In this document: positions 8,866 to 17,690 of the stretch, piece after piece
How the letters are laid out: each line of letters opens with the position of its first letter
Position numbering within the stretch: the first letter of the stretch is position 1
NCBI RefSeq assembly: GCF_026427355.1
Contig: NZ_CP102664.1
Coordinates: 1,860,001-1,924,000, forward strand
Length of the DNA stretch: 64,000 nucleotides
Reading direction: 5' to 3'
Source: Sphingobium sp. JS3065
GTDB taxonomy: Bacteria > Pseudomonadota > Alphaproteobacteria > Sphingomonadales > Sphingomonadaceae
The notes under the pieces: generated by a model
Database searches by the model: none
Seen by the model: the letters and a program-made list of their open reading frames with translations, nothing else
What the model was told of the DNA's origin: nothing
Position numbers and translations under genes: made by a program

Positions 8866-10227
8866 TTATGCGGGGGCCGTCTCCCTGTCCTTATGGGCGG
8901 TCAACGGCGGTTTTGCCTCCACGGCCGCCCGGATGAACGCCGGTCTGCCAAGAAAGGCGGCCAGCATGCCTGCGACCGCGAATATCAGGGTGCACATCTG
9001 CATTGCCGATCCAAGATTGTTCACCCCCGGAACCATGAGGTCGCCAACTGCGCCCACCACAAGCGGGCCCAACCCGAATCCCACCAGAGTGAAGAAGGTA
9101 AGAAAGATCGCGGATATGGAACCGCGATGGGCGTCCGGCGTGGGGATCTGGCAGCCTGAATAGCTGGTAGGGCCGCTCACCGCGCCCGCCAAATAGAACA
9201 GCATGAACGCAGCCGCAGCCGCTGGCACGCTTGGTGACATCGTAAATGCCAGGATGAAGATCGGCGACAATCCCAGGATCACCAGAAGGATGAATGGCTG
9301 TATCCCCGGGGAATTCCGGGTCAGGCGATCGTTCAGCCAGCCGCCGAACAGGTGACCTGCCGGTCCGGCTATCAGCACGGTTGTTCCGACCAACGCGCCG
9401 GCCTCGGCTGCCGTGATTCCGAATTTGCGCACATAAAAGCTTACGCTCCAGGCGCCGAGCATCTGAACAATCGCGTTGAACAGCGCGAAAGGCAGGAAGA
9501 TCGACAGATAGGCCGCCTTGTTTCGGTAAAAGTGCAAAAGGGCATCGGCAAGCCGCGTTTTCGGCCCCTCCACGGGCCTTCTCGGTGGCTCGCGCAGAGT
9601 CAGGAGCAGAACTACGGTGAGGACAATGCCGGCTATCCCCCCGGCCAGGAAGACCGTCTGCCAAGCAGCAAAGCCAAGGTCGGCGAGAATCCGCGCGCCG
9701 GGCCCCGCCGCCGTGCTCCATCCCAATATTGCTCCTCCGATCGAGAAGCCCGCCGCACGCCCAAGCGAGGAACCTGCCGTGAAGATCGAGATGCCGAGGC
9801 TTCGCTTCTCCTCCGAGAAAAGGGAGACGATGATCGATACCGCCGAAGGCATCAAGGCGGCTTCGCCCAGACCGACGGCGAGGCGCGCGAACAACAGTTC
9901 CGCAAAGGTGTCGGCGAATGCGCAGGCGAACGTCGCCGCGCTCCAGAACGCAACCGCACCCGCGATGATCCACTTTCGGCTCACGAGGTCCGACAACCGG
10001 CCGAGCGGTATGCTGGCCAATGCAAATGAAAGCACAAAGGCAGGCCCCTGGAGCACACCCAGCTGGGTGTCGGTCAGCGACAGGGCTCGCTTCACGTCCT
10101 CGAGCACGACGCTGAGGAGGTATCTGTCCATGATGGAGGCAATGTGCGCGCACGACAGTAGCACGGCTACGTACCATATGTAGGAAGTCGCTTTTTTTGG
10201 CTTCCAGTCGACCGGCACGTAAGACAA
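8866..10227 (-). CDS. MFS transporter
   Basis: A 453-residue inner-membrane protein with about twelve hydrophobic segments. The loop after the second segment has the MFS motif-A form GRLSDLVSRKW, and the first segment holds the MDRYLLSVVLEDVK stretch seen in spinster/anion-symporter-like sphingomonad carriers. The central loop (EPPRRPVEGPKTRL) splits two six-helix halves. It probably moves an organic acid or the cluster's substrate over the inner membrane after TonB-dependent uptake; the direction and cargo are not readable. It is followed by the acyl-CoA dehydrogenase gene on the same strand. Confidence 0.9.
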   Translation of the reverse strand: MSYVPVDWKPKKATSYIWYVAVLLSCAHIASIMDRYLLSVVLEDVKRALSLTDTQLGVLQGPAFVLSFALASIPLGRLSDLVSRKWIIAGAVAFWSAATFACAFADTFAELLFARLAVGLGEAALMPSAVSIIVSLFSEEKRSLGISIFTAGSSLGRAAGFSIGGAILGWSTAAGPGARILADLGFAAWQTVFLAGGIAGIVLTVVLLLTLREPPRRPVEGPKTRLADALLHFYRNKAAYLSIFLPFALFNAIVQMLGAWSVSFYVRKFGITAAEAGALVGTTVLIAGPAGHLFGGWLNDRLTRNSPGIQPFILLVILGLSPIFILAFTMSPSVPAAAAAFMLFYLAGAVSGPTSYSGCQIPTPDAHRGSISAIFLTFFTLVGFGLGPLVVGAVGDLMVPGVNNLGSAMQMCTLIFAVAGMLAAFLGRPAFIRAAVEAKPPLTAHKDRETAPA

Positions 10228-10482
10228 CGCTTCTACCCCTCACATTTTGTGGCATGCCACGGACGATCGATCGGCAGGTTTTTGATCGTGCACTGGACCC
10301 TTGTTATCGGGAGTGGGCCGCCTTTGCGCGCAGATACTTGGCCTGTCGGAATCCATTGCACCTGTATTGAAGCTCAAGGATGCCCAACCTGCCTCCAGCG
10401 ACGAACGCATCAAAGCGCCCGGTTCGTTTCTCGAGGGCGCGGGGGGGGGCAGCTGGGCGTTGCCACGACCGTTCCGCCCCGG

Positions 10483-11655
10483 TCACAGAACTTCAAACAG
10501 CCCCGCGGCCCCCATTCCACCGCCGACGCACATCGTGACGACGACATGGCGCACACCGCGTCTTTTGCCCTCGAGCAGCGCGTGGCCGACCATTCGAGCG
10601 CCCGACATCCCGTAAGGGTGACCAATAGAGATCGCGCCGCCGTTGACGTTCAGCCGGTCGCCGGGAATGCCTAGTTTGTCCTGGCAGTAAAGCACCTGCA
10701 CCGCGAAGGCCTCGTTCAACTCCCAAAGGCCGATGTCGTCGATGCCCAGCCCAAACCGCCCGAGCAGCTTGGGCACAGCGAAGACGGGCCCGATGCCCAT
10801 CTCGTCCGGTTCGGTGCCTGCGACCGCCATGCCGACATAACGGCCCAGCGGAGCCAGGCCCCGACGGGCCGCAAGGTCAGCCTCCATCACGACGCAAGCC
10901 GATGCGCCGTCCGACAGTTGCGACGCGTTGCCCGCAGTGATCACACCGCCCTCCACGACCGGTTTGAGCGCAGCAAGACCCTCTGCGCTCGTCTCCGGCC
11001 GGTTGCCCTCGTCCTTGGCAATCGTGATCTCGCGTTTGGTGATTTCTCCTGTCGCCCTGTCGGCGATGGCCATCGTCGCCGTGACCGGCACGATCTCGGC
11101 ATCGAAAGCTCCAGCCCGCTGCGCCGCCGCGGTCAGCTGCTGCGAACGCAGGGCATAGGCATCCTGCCGGTCCCGTCCGATTGCATAGCGCTTGGCGACG
11201 ATTTCAGCCGTCTGCAGCATCGGCATGTAGATGTCGGGATGCATCGCCTTCAACTCGAGGTCCGGATCGTTACGAAGGCTTTTGGTCTGGACCATGGAGA
11301 TGGATTCCACGCCGCCCGCGGCGACGATATCCATGCGATCGACGATGACTTGCTTGGCCGCCGTCGCTATGGCCATCAGTCCGGATGCACATTGCCGGTC
11401 AACCGTCATGCCCGGAACGGTAACCGGCAGACCGGCTCGCAGGGCCGCGGTACGACCGATTGTGTGCTGGACGCCTTGTGGCAACGCCGAGCCGAAAACG
11501 AGGTCGTCAACTTCCTGCGGATCGATGCCCGAACGTTCAACTGCGGCACGAATGGCATGCGCGGCCAGGGTTGGCGATGGCGTGATGTTGAACGCACCCT
11601 TGTAGGCTCTGCCGATCGGCGTGCGGGCGGTGGAAACGATAACTGCGTCGCGCAT
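10483..11655 (-). CDS. Acetyl-CoA acyltransferase (thiolase)
   Basis: A full-length 390-residue thiolase. Cys89 in VDRQCASG is the nucleophile; His346 in [13 protein letters not shown] and Cys376 in [14 protein letters not shown] complete the catalytic triad. It cleaves 3-ketoacyl-CoA with CoA to acetyl-CoA and a shortened acyl-CoA, or runs the reverse condensation. It is the first gene of the minus-strand group that continues with MFS carrier, acyl-CoA dehydrogenase and hydratase, fitting the last step of a side-chain shortening route. An amidohydrolase stump lies immediately upstream on the same strand. Confidence 0.95.
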   Translation of the reverse strand: MRDAVIVSTARTPIGRAYKGAFNITPSPTLAAHAIRAAVERSGIDPQEVDDLVFGSALPQGVQHTIGRTAALRAGLPVTVPGMTVDRQCASGLMAIATAAKQVIVDRMDIVAAGGVESISMVQTKSLRNDPDLELKAMHPDIYMPMLQTAEIVAKRYAIGRDRQDAYALRSQQLTAAAQRAGAFDAEIVPVTATMAIADRATGEITKREITIAKDEGNRPETSAEGLAALKPVVEGGVITAGNASQLSDGASACVVMEADLAARRGLAPLGRYVGMAVAGTEPDEMGIGPVFAVPKLLGRFGLGIDDIGLWELNEAFAVQVLYCQDKLGIPGDRLNVNGGAISIGHPYGMSGARMVGHALLEGKRRGVRHVVVTMCVGGGMGAAGLFEVL

Positions 11656-11737
11656 TCATGACTCCTGACAATGATATCTGGGGAAAGATACTTCGCGTTC
11701 GCCTTGCCTGGCGACGTCCAAACCTTTGCCCTGTCCG

Positions 11738-11872
11738 GCTGCCTTCGGCCCCCATGTCTCCGATCTTCGCTATCCGGCCATCCGCCAGGGCGACATCGGC
11801 CACAAAGCGCTTGTTGCCCGTGCCGTCGATCACGGTCCCGTCCCGGATTATGACATCGCACTGCATCTGCAC
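11738..11872 (-). pseudogene. Amidohydrolase (N-acyl-D-amino-acid deacylase type), N-terminal stump
   Basis: From ATG 11872 the minus strand reads CDVIIRDGTVIDGTG, then a FVADVALADGRIAKIGD segment. This is the classic first beta-sandwich of D-aminoacylase/dihydroorotase-like amidohydrolases, which should continue with a metal-binding GFIDxHTH motif. Instead, homology ends after about 45 codons and the frame runs into the thiolase start region. The catalytic domain has been deleted. The thiolase gene start follows about 80 bases later, so the promoter or leader of a former amidohydrolase gene may now serve the thiolase group. Confidence 0.7.
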
Positions 11873-12351
11873 CTCCTGAGCGATTTGGCCTCGCTGGTAG
11901 AGCCCAGCCGAGGCAATCCGGCCAAGCCCAAGTGCCGTTTAATGTGCTTCCAAATCTGAATTGCGCAGCACCATCCCCGGCAAGACGCAACCGGTCAACG
12001 TGACGGCCAGGATATTGCATCTGCAATTCCCCCGGCCCCTCATGTCTTGGTCGATGCGGGCAAAGCGATGTATGCATCCTGCGCTAAAATGTGATCGCCG
12101 TGCTTAACGGCACGCCGCGAAGAAGAGCAGATTGCCTGCCTGTACGTTGAAGCCGGCGGATGGCATTCGGACGACCGAAGTGACACAGAGAGTGAGGATT
12201 CCGTTTACTCAGAAAAAATCATGGCGGGCCGGGGGCACATGCGCAGCTCCAGGATGGGAAACGGAAACCCAGCCGATTGGTGGCAGACATCAGCCCGCGG
12301 TCAGTGAGCGACGTAGTGGAATGACGCCGCCGCTTACCACGTAAAGTCCGC
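11873..12351. other. Intergenic stretch upstream of the amidohydrolase stump
   Basis: About 480 bases between the stump and the end of the IclR gene. No open frame with family likeness was found on either strand. A promoter for the minus-strand thiolase group should lie here; a short AT-richer part around 12070-12120 is the best place, but no clear -35/-10 pair stands out. Confidence 0.4.
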
Positions 12352-13203
12352 TCAGGCGGCCGATGCTCGTTGGTCGAAAGATCCGGCGATTGCTTCCTTG
12401 TATCCGATCTGAAACTCGCAAAGAGCGCTTAGGATCGCGTCACGGTTCTCTTGAATCTGCGCGCTGAGACCGCCTACCGCCACCGCCATCGGCATCGTCG
12501 CGACGGTCCCAACCACGGGAACCGCAATGGTGCTTCGCCCCGGAGACATAGTTCCGCAGGTTTCGGCGTAGCCATTTCGCCTGACGGTGTGCATTTCCGC
12601 AACAAATTCCTTCGGCCGCACCCACTGCCGTTCATCCGCGACTTCCGCATTGCAGCGCCGGACGAGAGCTTCGACTTCAGCGTCCGACTTTTGGCTCAAA
12701 AGCATCTTACCCACAGATGTGCACGTAATTGGACGCAACATTCCAGACTGCACCAGCAAATCCGGATTTTGCGGCATCCGGACAAGAACATATTGTGAAT
12801 AGACAACGTTCTGGATACCCAATATCACGGTCGCCCGCATTTTGAGCACTTCGCAGAGTTGAGCCGACAAGTGATCCAGCCGACGTTCAATCAATCCTTG
12901 TTCACTGAATTGACGTTGAACCCAGCTGCCCAGCAACATTATCCGTATTGACGGGATATACGTTCGATGCACCCGATCATACTCAAGATAGCCAAGCACC
13001 GTAAGATTACGCAAAAGCATGCTCGCGCTGGGCTGCGGAATGCCAAGTGCTCGCGTAATCTCTGCAACCGTCATTGGTCGCTGGTGCAACGAGAAGAGCT
13101 CGAACAAGGCCAAAGTCCGTTCGGCAGATTTCACATGCCGCACATTCCCTGCGGGCTCGAGCCATGGCACGATATCTTGCATTTCTGCTACAAGGATACT
13201 CAT
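12352..13203 (-). CDS. IclR family transcriptional regulator
   Basis: The 283-residue product has an N-terminal winged helix-turn-helix (HVKSAERTLALFELF, then MTVAEITRALGIPQPSASMLL) and the C-terminal IclR effector domain, with RPITCTSVGKMLL and NGYAETCGTMSPGRS before IAVPV. Members bind small carboxylates and repress or activate catabolic operons. ATG 13203 is preferred to ATG 13230 because GGAGAGG sits right upstream. A perfect 14-bp palindrome at 13279-13292 lies in its own promoter region and is a good candidate operator. It is the only regulator in the accessory block and probably controls it. Confidence 0.92.
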   Translation of the reverse strand: MSILVAEMQDIVPWLEPAGNVRHVKSAERTLALFELFSLHQRPMTVAEITRALGIPQPSASMLLRNLTVLGYLEYDRVHRTYIPSIRIMLLGSWVQRQFSEQGLIERRLDHLSAQLCEVLKMRATVILGIQNVVYSQYVLVRMPQNPDLLVQSGMLRPITCTSVGKMLLSQKSDAEVEALVRRCNAEVADERQWVRPKEFVAEMHTVRRNGYAETCGTMSPGRSTIAVPVVGTVATMPMAVAVGGLSAQIQENRDAILSALCEFQIGYKEAIAGSFDQRASAA

Positions 13204-13278
13204 TACCCTCTCCGTGCCGTGTTTTATCATACGGCTACCAGTTCTATGGCGGGATTCGAGGTGCCGTACAAGACCTAT

Positions 13279-13292
13279 ATTACATATGTAAT
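13279..13292. promoter_or_regulatory. Candidate IclR operator palindrome
   Basis: ATTACATATGTAAT is a perfect 14-bp palindrome 76 bases upstream of the preferred iclR-like start. IclR-family operators are typically short AT-containing palindromes near the regulator's own promoter. Related half sites appear upstream of the aldehyde dehydrogenase gene (CTTACATATAG, near 24907) and of the second TonB receptor (CATACGTAAT, near 27613). Confidence 0.5.
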
Positions 13293-13354
13293 CAAGCCTT
13301 AGCCAGCTGCGTACTCCTGCCTTGAGCTAGGACGTTATCTTTTCGTAAAGGCTG

Positions 13355-14602
13355 TTATCCCGTGATGTGGCGACCAAAAATCCGGCGAGCAAGGATCCAC
13401 TTCTGGATCTCATTCGCACCCTCGTAGATTTCCCCGATTTTGGCATCGCGGTAGATCGCTTCCAAGGTGCGTTCCGATTCTGCGCCCTGAACGTAACGTG
13501 CGAAACCATAGGCACCGCAAACCTGGATGGCATCGCGTGCGACGTCTACCGCTAGGCGCGATCCTGCCACCTTCGCCATCGCCGCCTCTGCGTCAGCAGG
13601 AAATCCAATGTCATGCAGTTGGGCAGCCTTGAGGTAGATACCCCTCGCCGCCTCCAGCTGGATGGCGTGGTCAGCAAATGTGAACTGCCAGTGCTGAAAC
13701 CGGGCAAGCGGTTGTCCGAAGGCGTGTCGCTGCTCCATATGCGCGCTTGCCTGGTCAAAAGCGGCCTGAGCCAAGCCCACGCCCACGGCTCCGATGCCAA
13801 TGCGCCCCAGCATGAGAGCCGAAAGAGCCGCCTTGAGTCCGCCGCCCACCTTGCCTACCACATTCTCTTCCGGCGCAAGCGCCTCGTTATATGTGACGTC
13901 CGAGGTCAATTGCGGATGGTTGCCCATCTTGAGATCGGGCGCCCCCACCTCAACACCGTTTTGATCGGTTTCGACCAGGATGATGGTTTGTTCGTTGCTC
14001 CCTGTGCGACAGAGCGTCAGGATGAAGTCGGCCGCGATAGCATTGCTGATCCAGCGCTTCTTCCCATTGATCCGCCAACCATTCTCCGTCCGTGTTGCCA
14101 TCGTGCGCAATGCGCCGGGGGAAAGATCGGTGCTCGCCTGCGGCTCGCTGGTAGCAAAGGATCCGACAACCTCGCCGCGTACGATCTTTGGCAGATAACG
14201 CAGCCGAAGCGTGTCTGATGCATTGGCCAGCGTCTGGCCGACCAGCAGCGCCTGTGCGTCGAACAGAGCGGACGCGATGCCAGCGGAAAAATAGCCAAGT
14301 TCCTCCAGAACGATCATGGTCGCCAGAGTCGGAAATTCAAGCCCACGCCCGCCCACGTCCGTAGGGAACGGGATCTCATACAGGCCTGCCGCGGCCATGG
14401 CTTTAAACATCGCGCGAGGAAAACTGTCGCGGCTTTCGGGGGTCGTGTTTAGGCGGAAGGCTTCCGGCTTCAGGACTGTTTCGGCAAAATCCCGAGCCTC
14501 GCGACGGATGCGACGGGTTTCGTCCGGAAGCAGCGCCTCGTTGAATATGTTGTCGGCACGGCGCGACAACGTGATCTGTGAGGCGATTTCGTCTATGGTC
14601 AT
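13355..14602 (-). CDS. Acyl-CoA dehydrogenase (second)
   Basis: A 415-residue acyl-CoA dehydrogenase with YEIPFPTDVGGRGLEF in the N-terminal domain, GSFATSEPQASTDLS in the flavin-binding middle domain, and HAFGQPLARFQHWQF, QVCGAYGF and IYEGANEIQKW (catalytic-type Glu) in the C-terminal domain. The start MTIDEIASQ is set at ATG 14602, preceded by GAGGAG; an open frame upstream to 14848 crosses the structured leader and is not thought to be translated as part of this protein. A 13-codon frame (14640-14599) ends in an ATGA overlap with the start. The 79-nt repeated leader ends about 55 bases upstream. Confidence 0.92.
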   Translation of the reverse strand: MTIDEIASQITLSRRADNIFNEALLPDETRRIRREARDFAETVLKPEAFRLNTTPESRDSFPRAMFKAMAAAGLYEIPFPTDVGGRGLEFPTLATMIVLEELGYFSAGIASALFDAQALLVGQTLANASDTLRLRYLPKIVRGEVVGSFATSEPQASTDLSPGALRTMATRTENGWRINGKKRWISNAIAADFILTLCRTGSNEQTIILVETDQNGVEVGAPDLKMGNHPQLTSDVTYNEALAPEENVVGKVGGGLKAALSALMLGRIGIGAVGVGLAQAAFDQASAHMEQRHAFGQPLARFQHWQFTFADHAIQLEAARGIYLKAAQLHDIGFPADAEAAMAKVAGSRLAVDVARDAIQVCGAYGFARYVQGAESERTLEAIYRDAKIGEIYEGANEIQKWILARRIFGRHITG

Positions 14603-15138
14603 TTGCCGGCTCTCCTCGCGGGGTCTCGTGCCATGACCATGGTTCTTTGTGTGGTCGGTAATGGCGGAATGCTTCGTGACACCGGAGCAGGCGTCGGCCA
14701 ACGGCGCGGCCGCATTCATTACATCTGCATTTACGCTGGTCCCGGCCGGCGGGCGCGAAGCGATGACTTGTATCCCATTGCAGTACATGTGTGATTTTGT
14801 TCTTCGCACTCCTCTGAAACCCCATTCGGAAGAACGGCCGCTTGACATTCAACGTGTGGGCGACGCACTGTTCTGCACGGAATATGCGGGAGTTTCTCCC
14901 CGTCTGGAAGGATGCCCGCCGGGCGGTATTTCCGCAGGAACAACTCCGACCGCTCAGCCCCGCCTGGGCGTCGGGGTACCTTCTTGATCAGAGACGGCTT
15001 ACTTCTTTTTCCTGGCGATGTTCGGCTGTCATACGGCCAGCGAAGGCATGGCACGCACTGTTTTTCTTTGGTGGCAAACACCTGTTTGTTGTGAGCATTT
15101 CCCTTCTCAGGGATGCGCCCCAATCTGGGAATGATAGC
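14603..15138. other. Divergent intergenic region holding one copy of the repeated leader
   Basis: About 535 bases between the minus-strand acyl-CoA dehydrogenase and the plus-strand MmgE/PrpD gene. It contains the 79-nt element (14658-14736). The remainder must hold the two divergent promoters. A GCCCGCCGGGC inverted repeat is at 14919-14929. No further gene is seen, although long shadow frames cross it. Confidence 0.5.
14658..14736 (-). ncRNA. Repeated structured leader element, copy B
   Basis: This minus-strand element is about 80% identical, without gaps, to 20101-20179. GTAATG (14722-14717) pairs with CATTAC (14663-14658), extended by GCGG/CCGC. Inside is a 6-bp hairpin GACGCC/GGTGTC (14695-14678) with loop TGCTCC. 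Compared with copy A two of its base pairs are swapped compensatorily. It lies just upstream of the second acyl-CoA dehydrogenase, so it would be in that gene's 5' leader. I do not recognise it as a known riboswitch; it might also be a remnant of a repeated DNA element. Confidence 0.5.
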
Positions 15139-16470
15139 ATGGAAATCTATACGAAGTCTTTGCTGCAGGCGGTACTCTCGCTCGGAAAACAAGCGCTGCC
15201 CGAACCCGCCGTGATCGTCGCCAAACAATGCCTGCTTGACTGGATCGGCGTTTCACTCGCCGCTCGCAACGAATTGATCATGCGCCCACTGATGGACACC
15301 TGCATGTTTCCCGAGGCACCGCACGAGGCTACGCTGCTCGGCCTGGGGCTGAGGACGCGCGCAATCGATGCAGCCCTGATCAACGGCACCCTTGGCCATG
15401 CGCTGGATTTCGATGATGTGCTCTGGACGATGGGCCATCCAACCGCGCCCGTGGCACCCGCCGTTTTCGCGCTTGGTGAAGCGCGTGGCGCGACCGGCGC
15501 CGATGTCCTTCTGGCCTTCGTAATGGGCGTCGAAGCCGAGAGCCGGGTCGGCCTGCTTATGGCGCAGCCCCATTATGAACGCGGCGGACACACAACCGCG
15601 ACGATAGGCACGTTCGGGGCGGCGATGGCGGCAGGATACCTTCTCGGTCTCGATCTGGATCAGTATCGACATGCATTTGGCCTTGCCGGCGTTCAGGCGG
15701 CAGGGCTCAAAGGGGTTTTCGGGACGATGAGCAAGCCCTTCCAGGTTGGAAGGGCTGCGCAGAACGGGCTGCTGGCGGCGCTCCTGGCGCACGGGGGTTT
15801 TACCAGCGATGAAGACACCCTGGCCTCCCTGCAAGGCTTCACGCGCGCGCATGTCGATGAATTCGACACGAAAAGTTCGCTGGCCGAGCGCGGCATGCCT
15901 TATGTTCGCGACGCGCTCTTCAAATATCATGCCGCCTGCTATCTCACCCACAACACGATCGAGGCTGCCAGGGAAATCCAGCAGGCGCTGGGTTACTCGG
16001 TCGAACAGATCGGCGCGGTGGAAATCAGCGTGCTTCCGCGCCACCTTGCAACCTGCAACATCCAGGTTCCGCGCACCGGTCTTGAGTGCAAATTCTCGTT
16101 GCGGATGACATGCTCGATGGCCCTGTTGGGCGAAGACACTTCCGCCGAGGCGCTGTTCAGCGACGAGACGGCGCAGCGGCCCGAGCTCGTTGCCTTGTGC
16201 GAAAAGATAGCGGTTATCCCATCTGCCCCGGGTCCGGCCTCGACGGTAAAAGTTACGCTCAAGGACGGCCAGACCTTCACAGCTTCCGCTGACGTCTCCG
16301 TCCCGGCGGACGATTTGGCCGCACAGCAATCCCGTGTCGAAAGCAAGTTCCGTCGCCTTGCCTCGAATACATTGTCATCGGGCACCACCCAGGAGGTGAT
16401 TTCCCTGATCACCGCCCTTGAGGACCAGCCGAACGTGTCGCCGCTGATGGAGCTTCTGAAAGGCTCCTGA
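15139..16470 (+). CDS. MmgE/PrpD family protein
   Basis: The 443-residue product carries the MmgE/PrpD pattern: an N-terminal helical domain with CLLDWIGVSLA, INGTLGHALDFDD, MGHPTAPVAPAVFALGE and GVQAAGLKGVFGTMSKPF, then the mixed lid domain with KYHAACYLTHNTIEA. The family contains 2-methylcitrate dehydratase and cis-aconitate decarboxylase, plus many uncharacterised enzymes in catabolic islands. ATG 15139 is the first start that gives the normal family N-terminus. It leads a short plus-strand group with the small ORF at 16567 and the F420-reductase-like gene. A link with the CitE-like lyase in an itaconate or citramalate-type step is possible but unproven. Confidence 0.9.
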   Translation: MEIYTKSLLQAVLSLGKQALPEPAVIVAKQCLLDWIGVSLAARNELIMRPLMDTCMFPEAPHEATLLGLGLRTRAIDAALINGTLGHALDFDDVLWTMGHPTAPVAPAVFALGEARGATGADVLLAFVMGVEAESRVGLLMAQPHYERGGHTTATIGTFGAAMAAGYLLGLDLDQYRHAFGLAGVQAAGLKGVFGTMSKPFQVGRAAQNGLLAALLAHGGFTSDEDTLASLQGFTRAHVDEFDTKSSLAERGMPYVRDALFKYHAACYLTHNTIEAAREIQQALGYSVEQIGAVEISVLPRHLATCNIQVPRTGLECKFSLRMTCSMALLGEDTSAEALFSDETAQRPELVALCEKIAVIPSAPGPASTVKVTLKDGQTFTASADVSVPADDLAAQQSRVESKFRRLASNTLSSGTTQEVISLITALEDQPNVSPLMELLKGS

Positions 16471-16566
16471 CGATGTCGGGTACGATAACCTCTTCGCCGG
16501 TCCACCGGTCTGATCCGGCAAAACAGATATACCCGAAACGCCAGAAGGCGGCTGAAACGAGGATGT

Positions 16567-16806
16567 ATGACAGGCGATAAGACCCCAGTCCCGAACTATG
16601 CGGCTTCATTCCGTCCTGATAACAAGGTGTTTGTGGTATTGGGCGGCGCGCTGATGAACCAGTCAATCGCGCACGCCGCAGGCGGCACCAACGGCCAGAA
16701 CTGGGACGTTGATCACATGAACGACATCGCGCAGGGCGCGGGCCGGTTCGCGATGCACCGGACGACGCTTTACCAACTGGTCGCGGCGCTGCTCGCCGCC
16801 GAATAA
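16567..16806 (+). CDS. Small unrecognised protein, perhaps a C-terminal remnant
   Basis: A 79-residue frame that ends 14 bases before the F420-reductase-like gene. The last 40 residues (GQNWDVDHMNDIAQGAGRF, then AMHRTTLYQLVAALLAAE) look like the tail of a larger enzyme, and there is a glycine-rich VFVVLGGALMN in the middle, but I cannot name a family. There is no strong SD before ATG 16567. It may be the remaining 3' end of a gene that once belonged with the F420-related pair downstream. Codon choice fits a coding sequence. Confidence 0.45.
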   Translation: MTGDKTPVPNYAASFRPDNKVFVVLGGALMNQSIAHAAGGTNGQNWDVDHMNDIAQGAGRFAMHRTTLYQLVAALLAAE

Positions 16807-16819
16807 TGGAGGAACAGGA

Positions 16820-17491
16820 ATGACCGACACTACAGTGATCGCCGTGGTCGGCGGCACCGGCAAGCTCGGCGCTGCAATCGCAAGGCGGCTGGCGAAGGCG
16901 GGACGCAAGGTGATCATTGGATCACGCTCGGCGGAGAACGCCGAGAATACAGCGGCAGAACTCGGGTTCGGCCTGACCGGCAAGATCAATGCCGATGCGG
17001 CCAGCGCCGGCGACATCGTGATCGTGACGGTGCCGTTTGCCGCACAGGACGCGACGCTCGCTGAGATCAAACCTCATGTCCAGGGCAAGATCGTAGTCGA
17101 TACCACCGTCCCGCTGATTCCACCTAAGGTCATGCGAGTGCAGCTCCCCGCCGAGGGCAGCGCCGCAGTCAAAGCGCAACATGCGCTCGGCGAAGGCGTG
17201 ACGGTCGTCTCAGCGTTCCACAATGTCGCCGCGCACAAGCTGATCATCGATCAGGATATCGGCTGCGACGTGCTTGTGTTCGGCGACGATAAGACGACGC
17301 GGGCCAAAGTGGTGGAGCTGGCGAACGCCGCGGGTCTGCGTGGAATCCATGGCGGTGCACTCGTCAACTCGGCGGCTGCGGAGGCGATGACCTCGCTGCT
17401 CATCTTCATCAACAAGACATATCAGGTTGACGGCGCGGGCATTAAAATCACAGGGAATCTCGTCCAACCCGCCGACTCAAAGCTTGCATGA
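16820..17491 (+). CDS. npdG: NADPH-dependent F420 reductase-like protein (NpdG family)
   Basis: A 223-residue Rossmann protein: the N-terminal dinucleotide loop GGTGKLGAAIARRL, NADP-type IIGSRSAENAE, then VVSAFHNVAAHKL and CDVLVFGDD, and the conserved end GLRGIHGGALVNSAAAEAMTS. The last block is characteristic of NADPH:F420 oxidoreductases, which move hydride between NADPH and deazaflavin cofactor F420. An AGGAACAGGA SD precedes it. Its stop overlaps the start of a frameshifted cofE-like sequence, supporting a cofactor-F420 context. Whether this bacterium makes F420 cannot be told from this window. Confidence 0.85.
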   Translation: MTDTTVIAVVGGTGKLGAAIARRLAKAGRKVIIGSRSAENAENTAAELGFGLTGKINADAASAGDIVIVTVPFAAQDATLAEIKPHVQGKIVVDTTVPLIPPKVMRVQLPAEGSAAVKAQHALGEGVTVVSAFHNVAAHKLIIDQDIGCDVLVFGDDKTTRAKVVELANAAGLRGIHGGALVNSAAAEAMTSLLIFINKTYQVDGAGIKITGNLVQPADSKLA

Positions 17492-17690
17492 TCGAGACCA
17501 CCCCCTCTCGGCAATCGGTGAAGTCCGACCGGGAGACGATCTGGCACGGCTACTGGTTGATGCGATCGCAGCAATCGACATTACTCCGGAGACGACAGAC
17601 ATACTCGTCGTCACGCAAAAGATCGTGTCTAAGGCCGAAGGACGGTTCGTCGATCTCGACACAGGTGCAATACAGGCTCTGGGCAATGCC
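17488..17690 (+). pseudogene. cofE: F420-0:gamma-glutamyl ligase (CofE), frameshifted N-terminal stump
   Basis: ATG 17488 overlaps the npdG stop (ATGA). The first six codons read MIETTP; adding one base in the C5 run at 17501-17505 restores IGEVRPGDDLARLL, then DILVVTQKIVSKAEGR and FVDL, a clear match to the CofE N-terminus. CofE adds glutamate residues to coenzyme F420-0. After about 17690 the likeness ends, so most of the ~250-residue enzyme is missing. A different reading frame with a protein-like run (DVPPGYTEKVVHHLLPGF) continues to a stop at 17887 but was not identified. Confidence 0.75.

Noticed and set aside
14649..14987. Plus-strand frames at 14649 and 20083 whose proteins look alike (SVMA...EQA.AN.AA.FITSA)
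   Set aside because: The likeness comes from the repeated 79-nt element. Differences are spread evenly over codon positions and both frames run on into unrelated sequence, so they are not paralogous genes.
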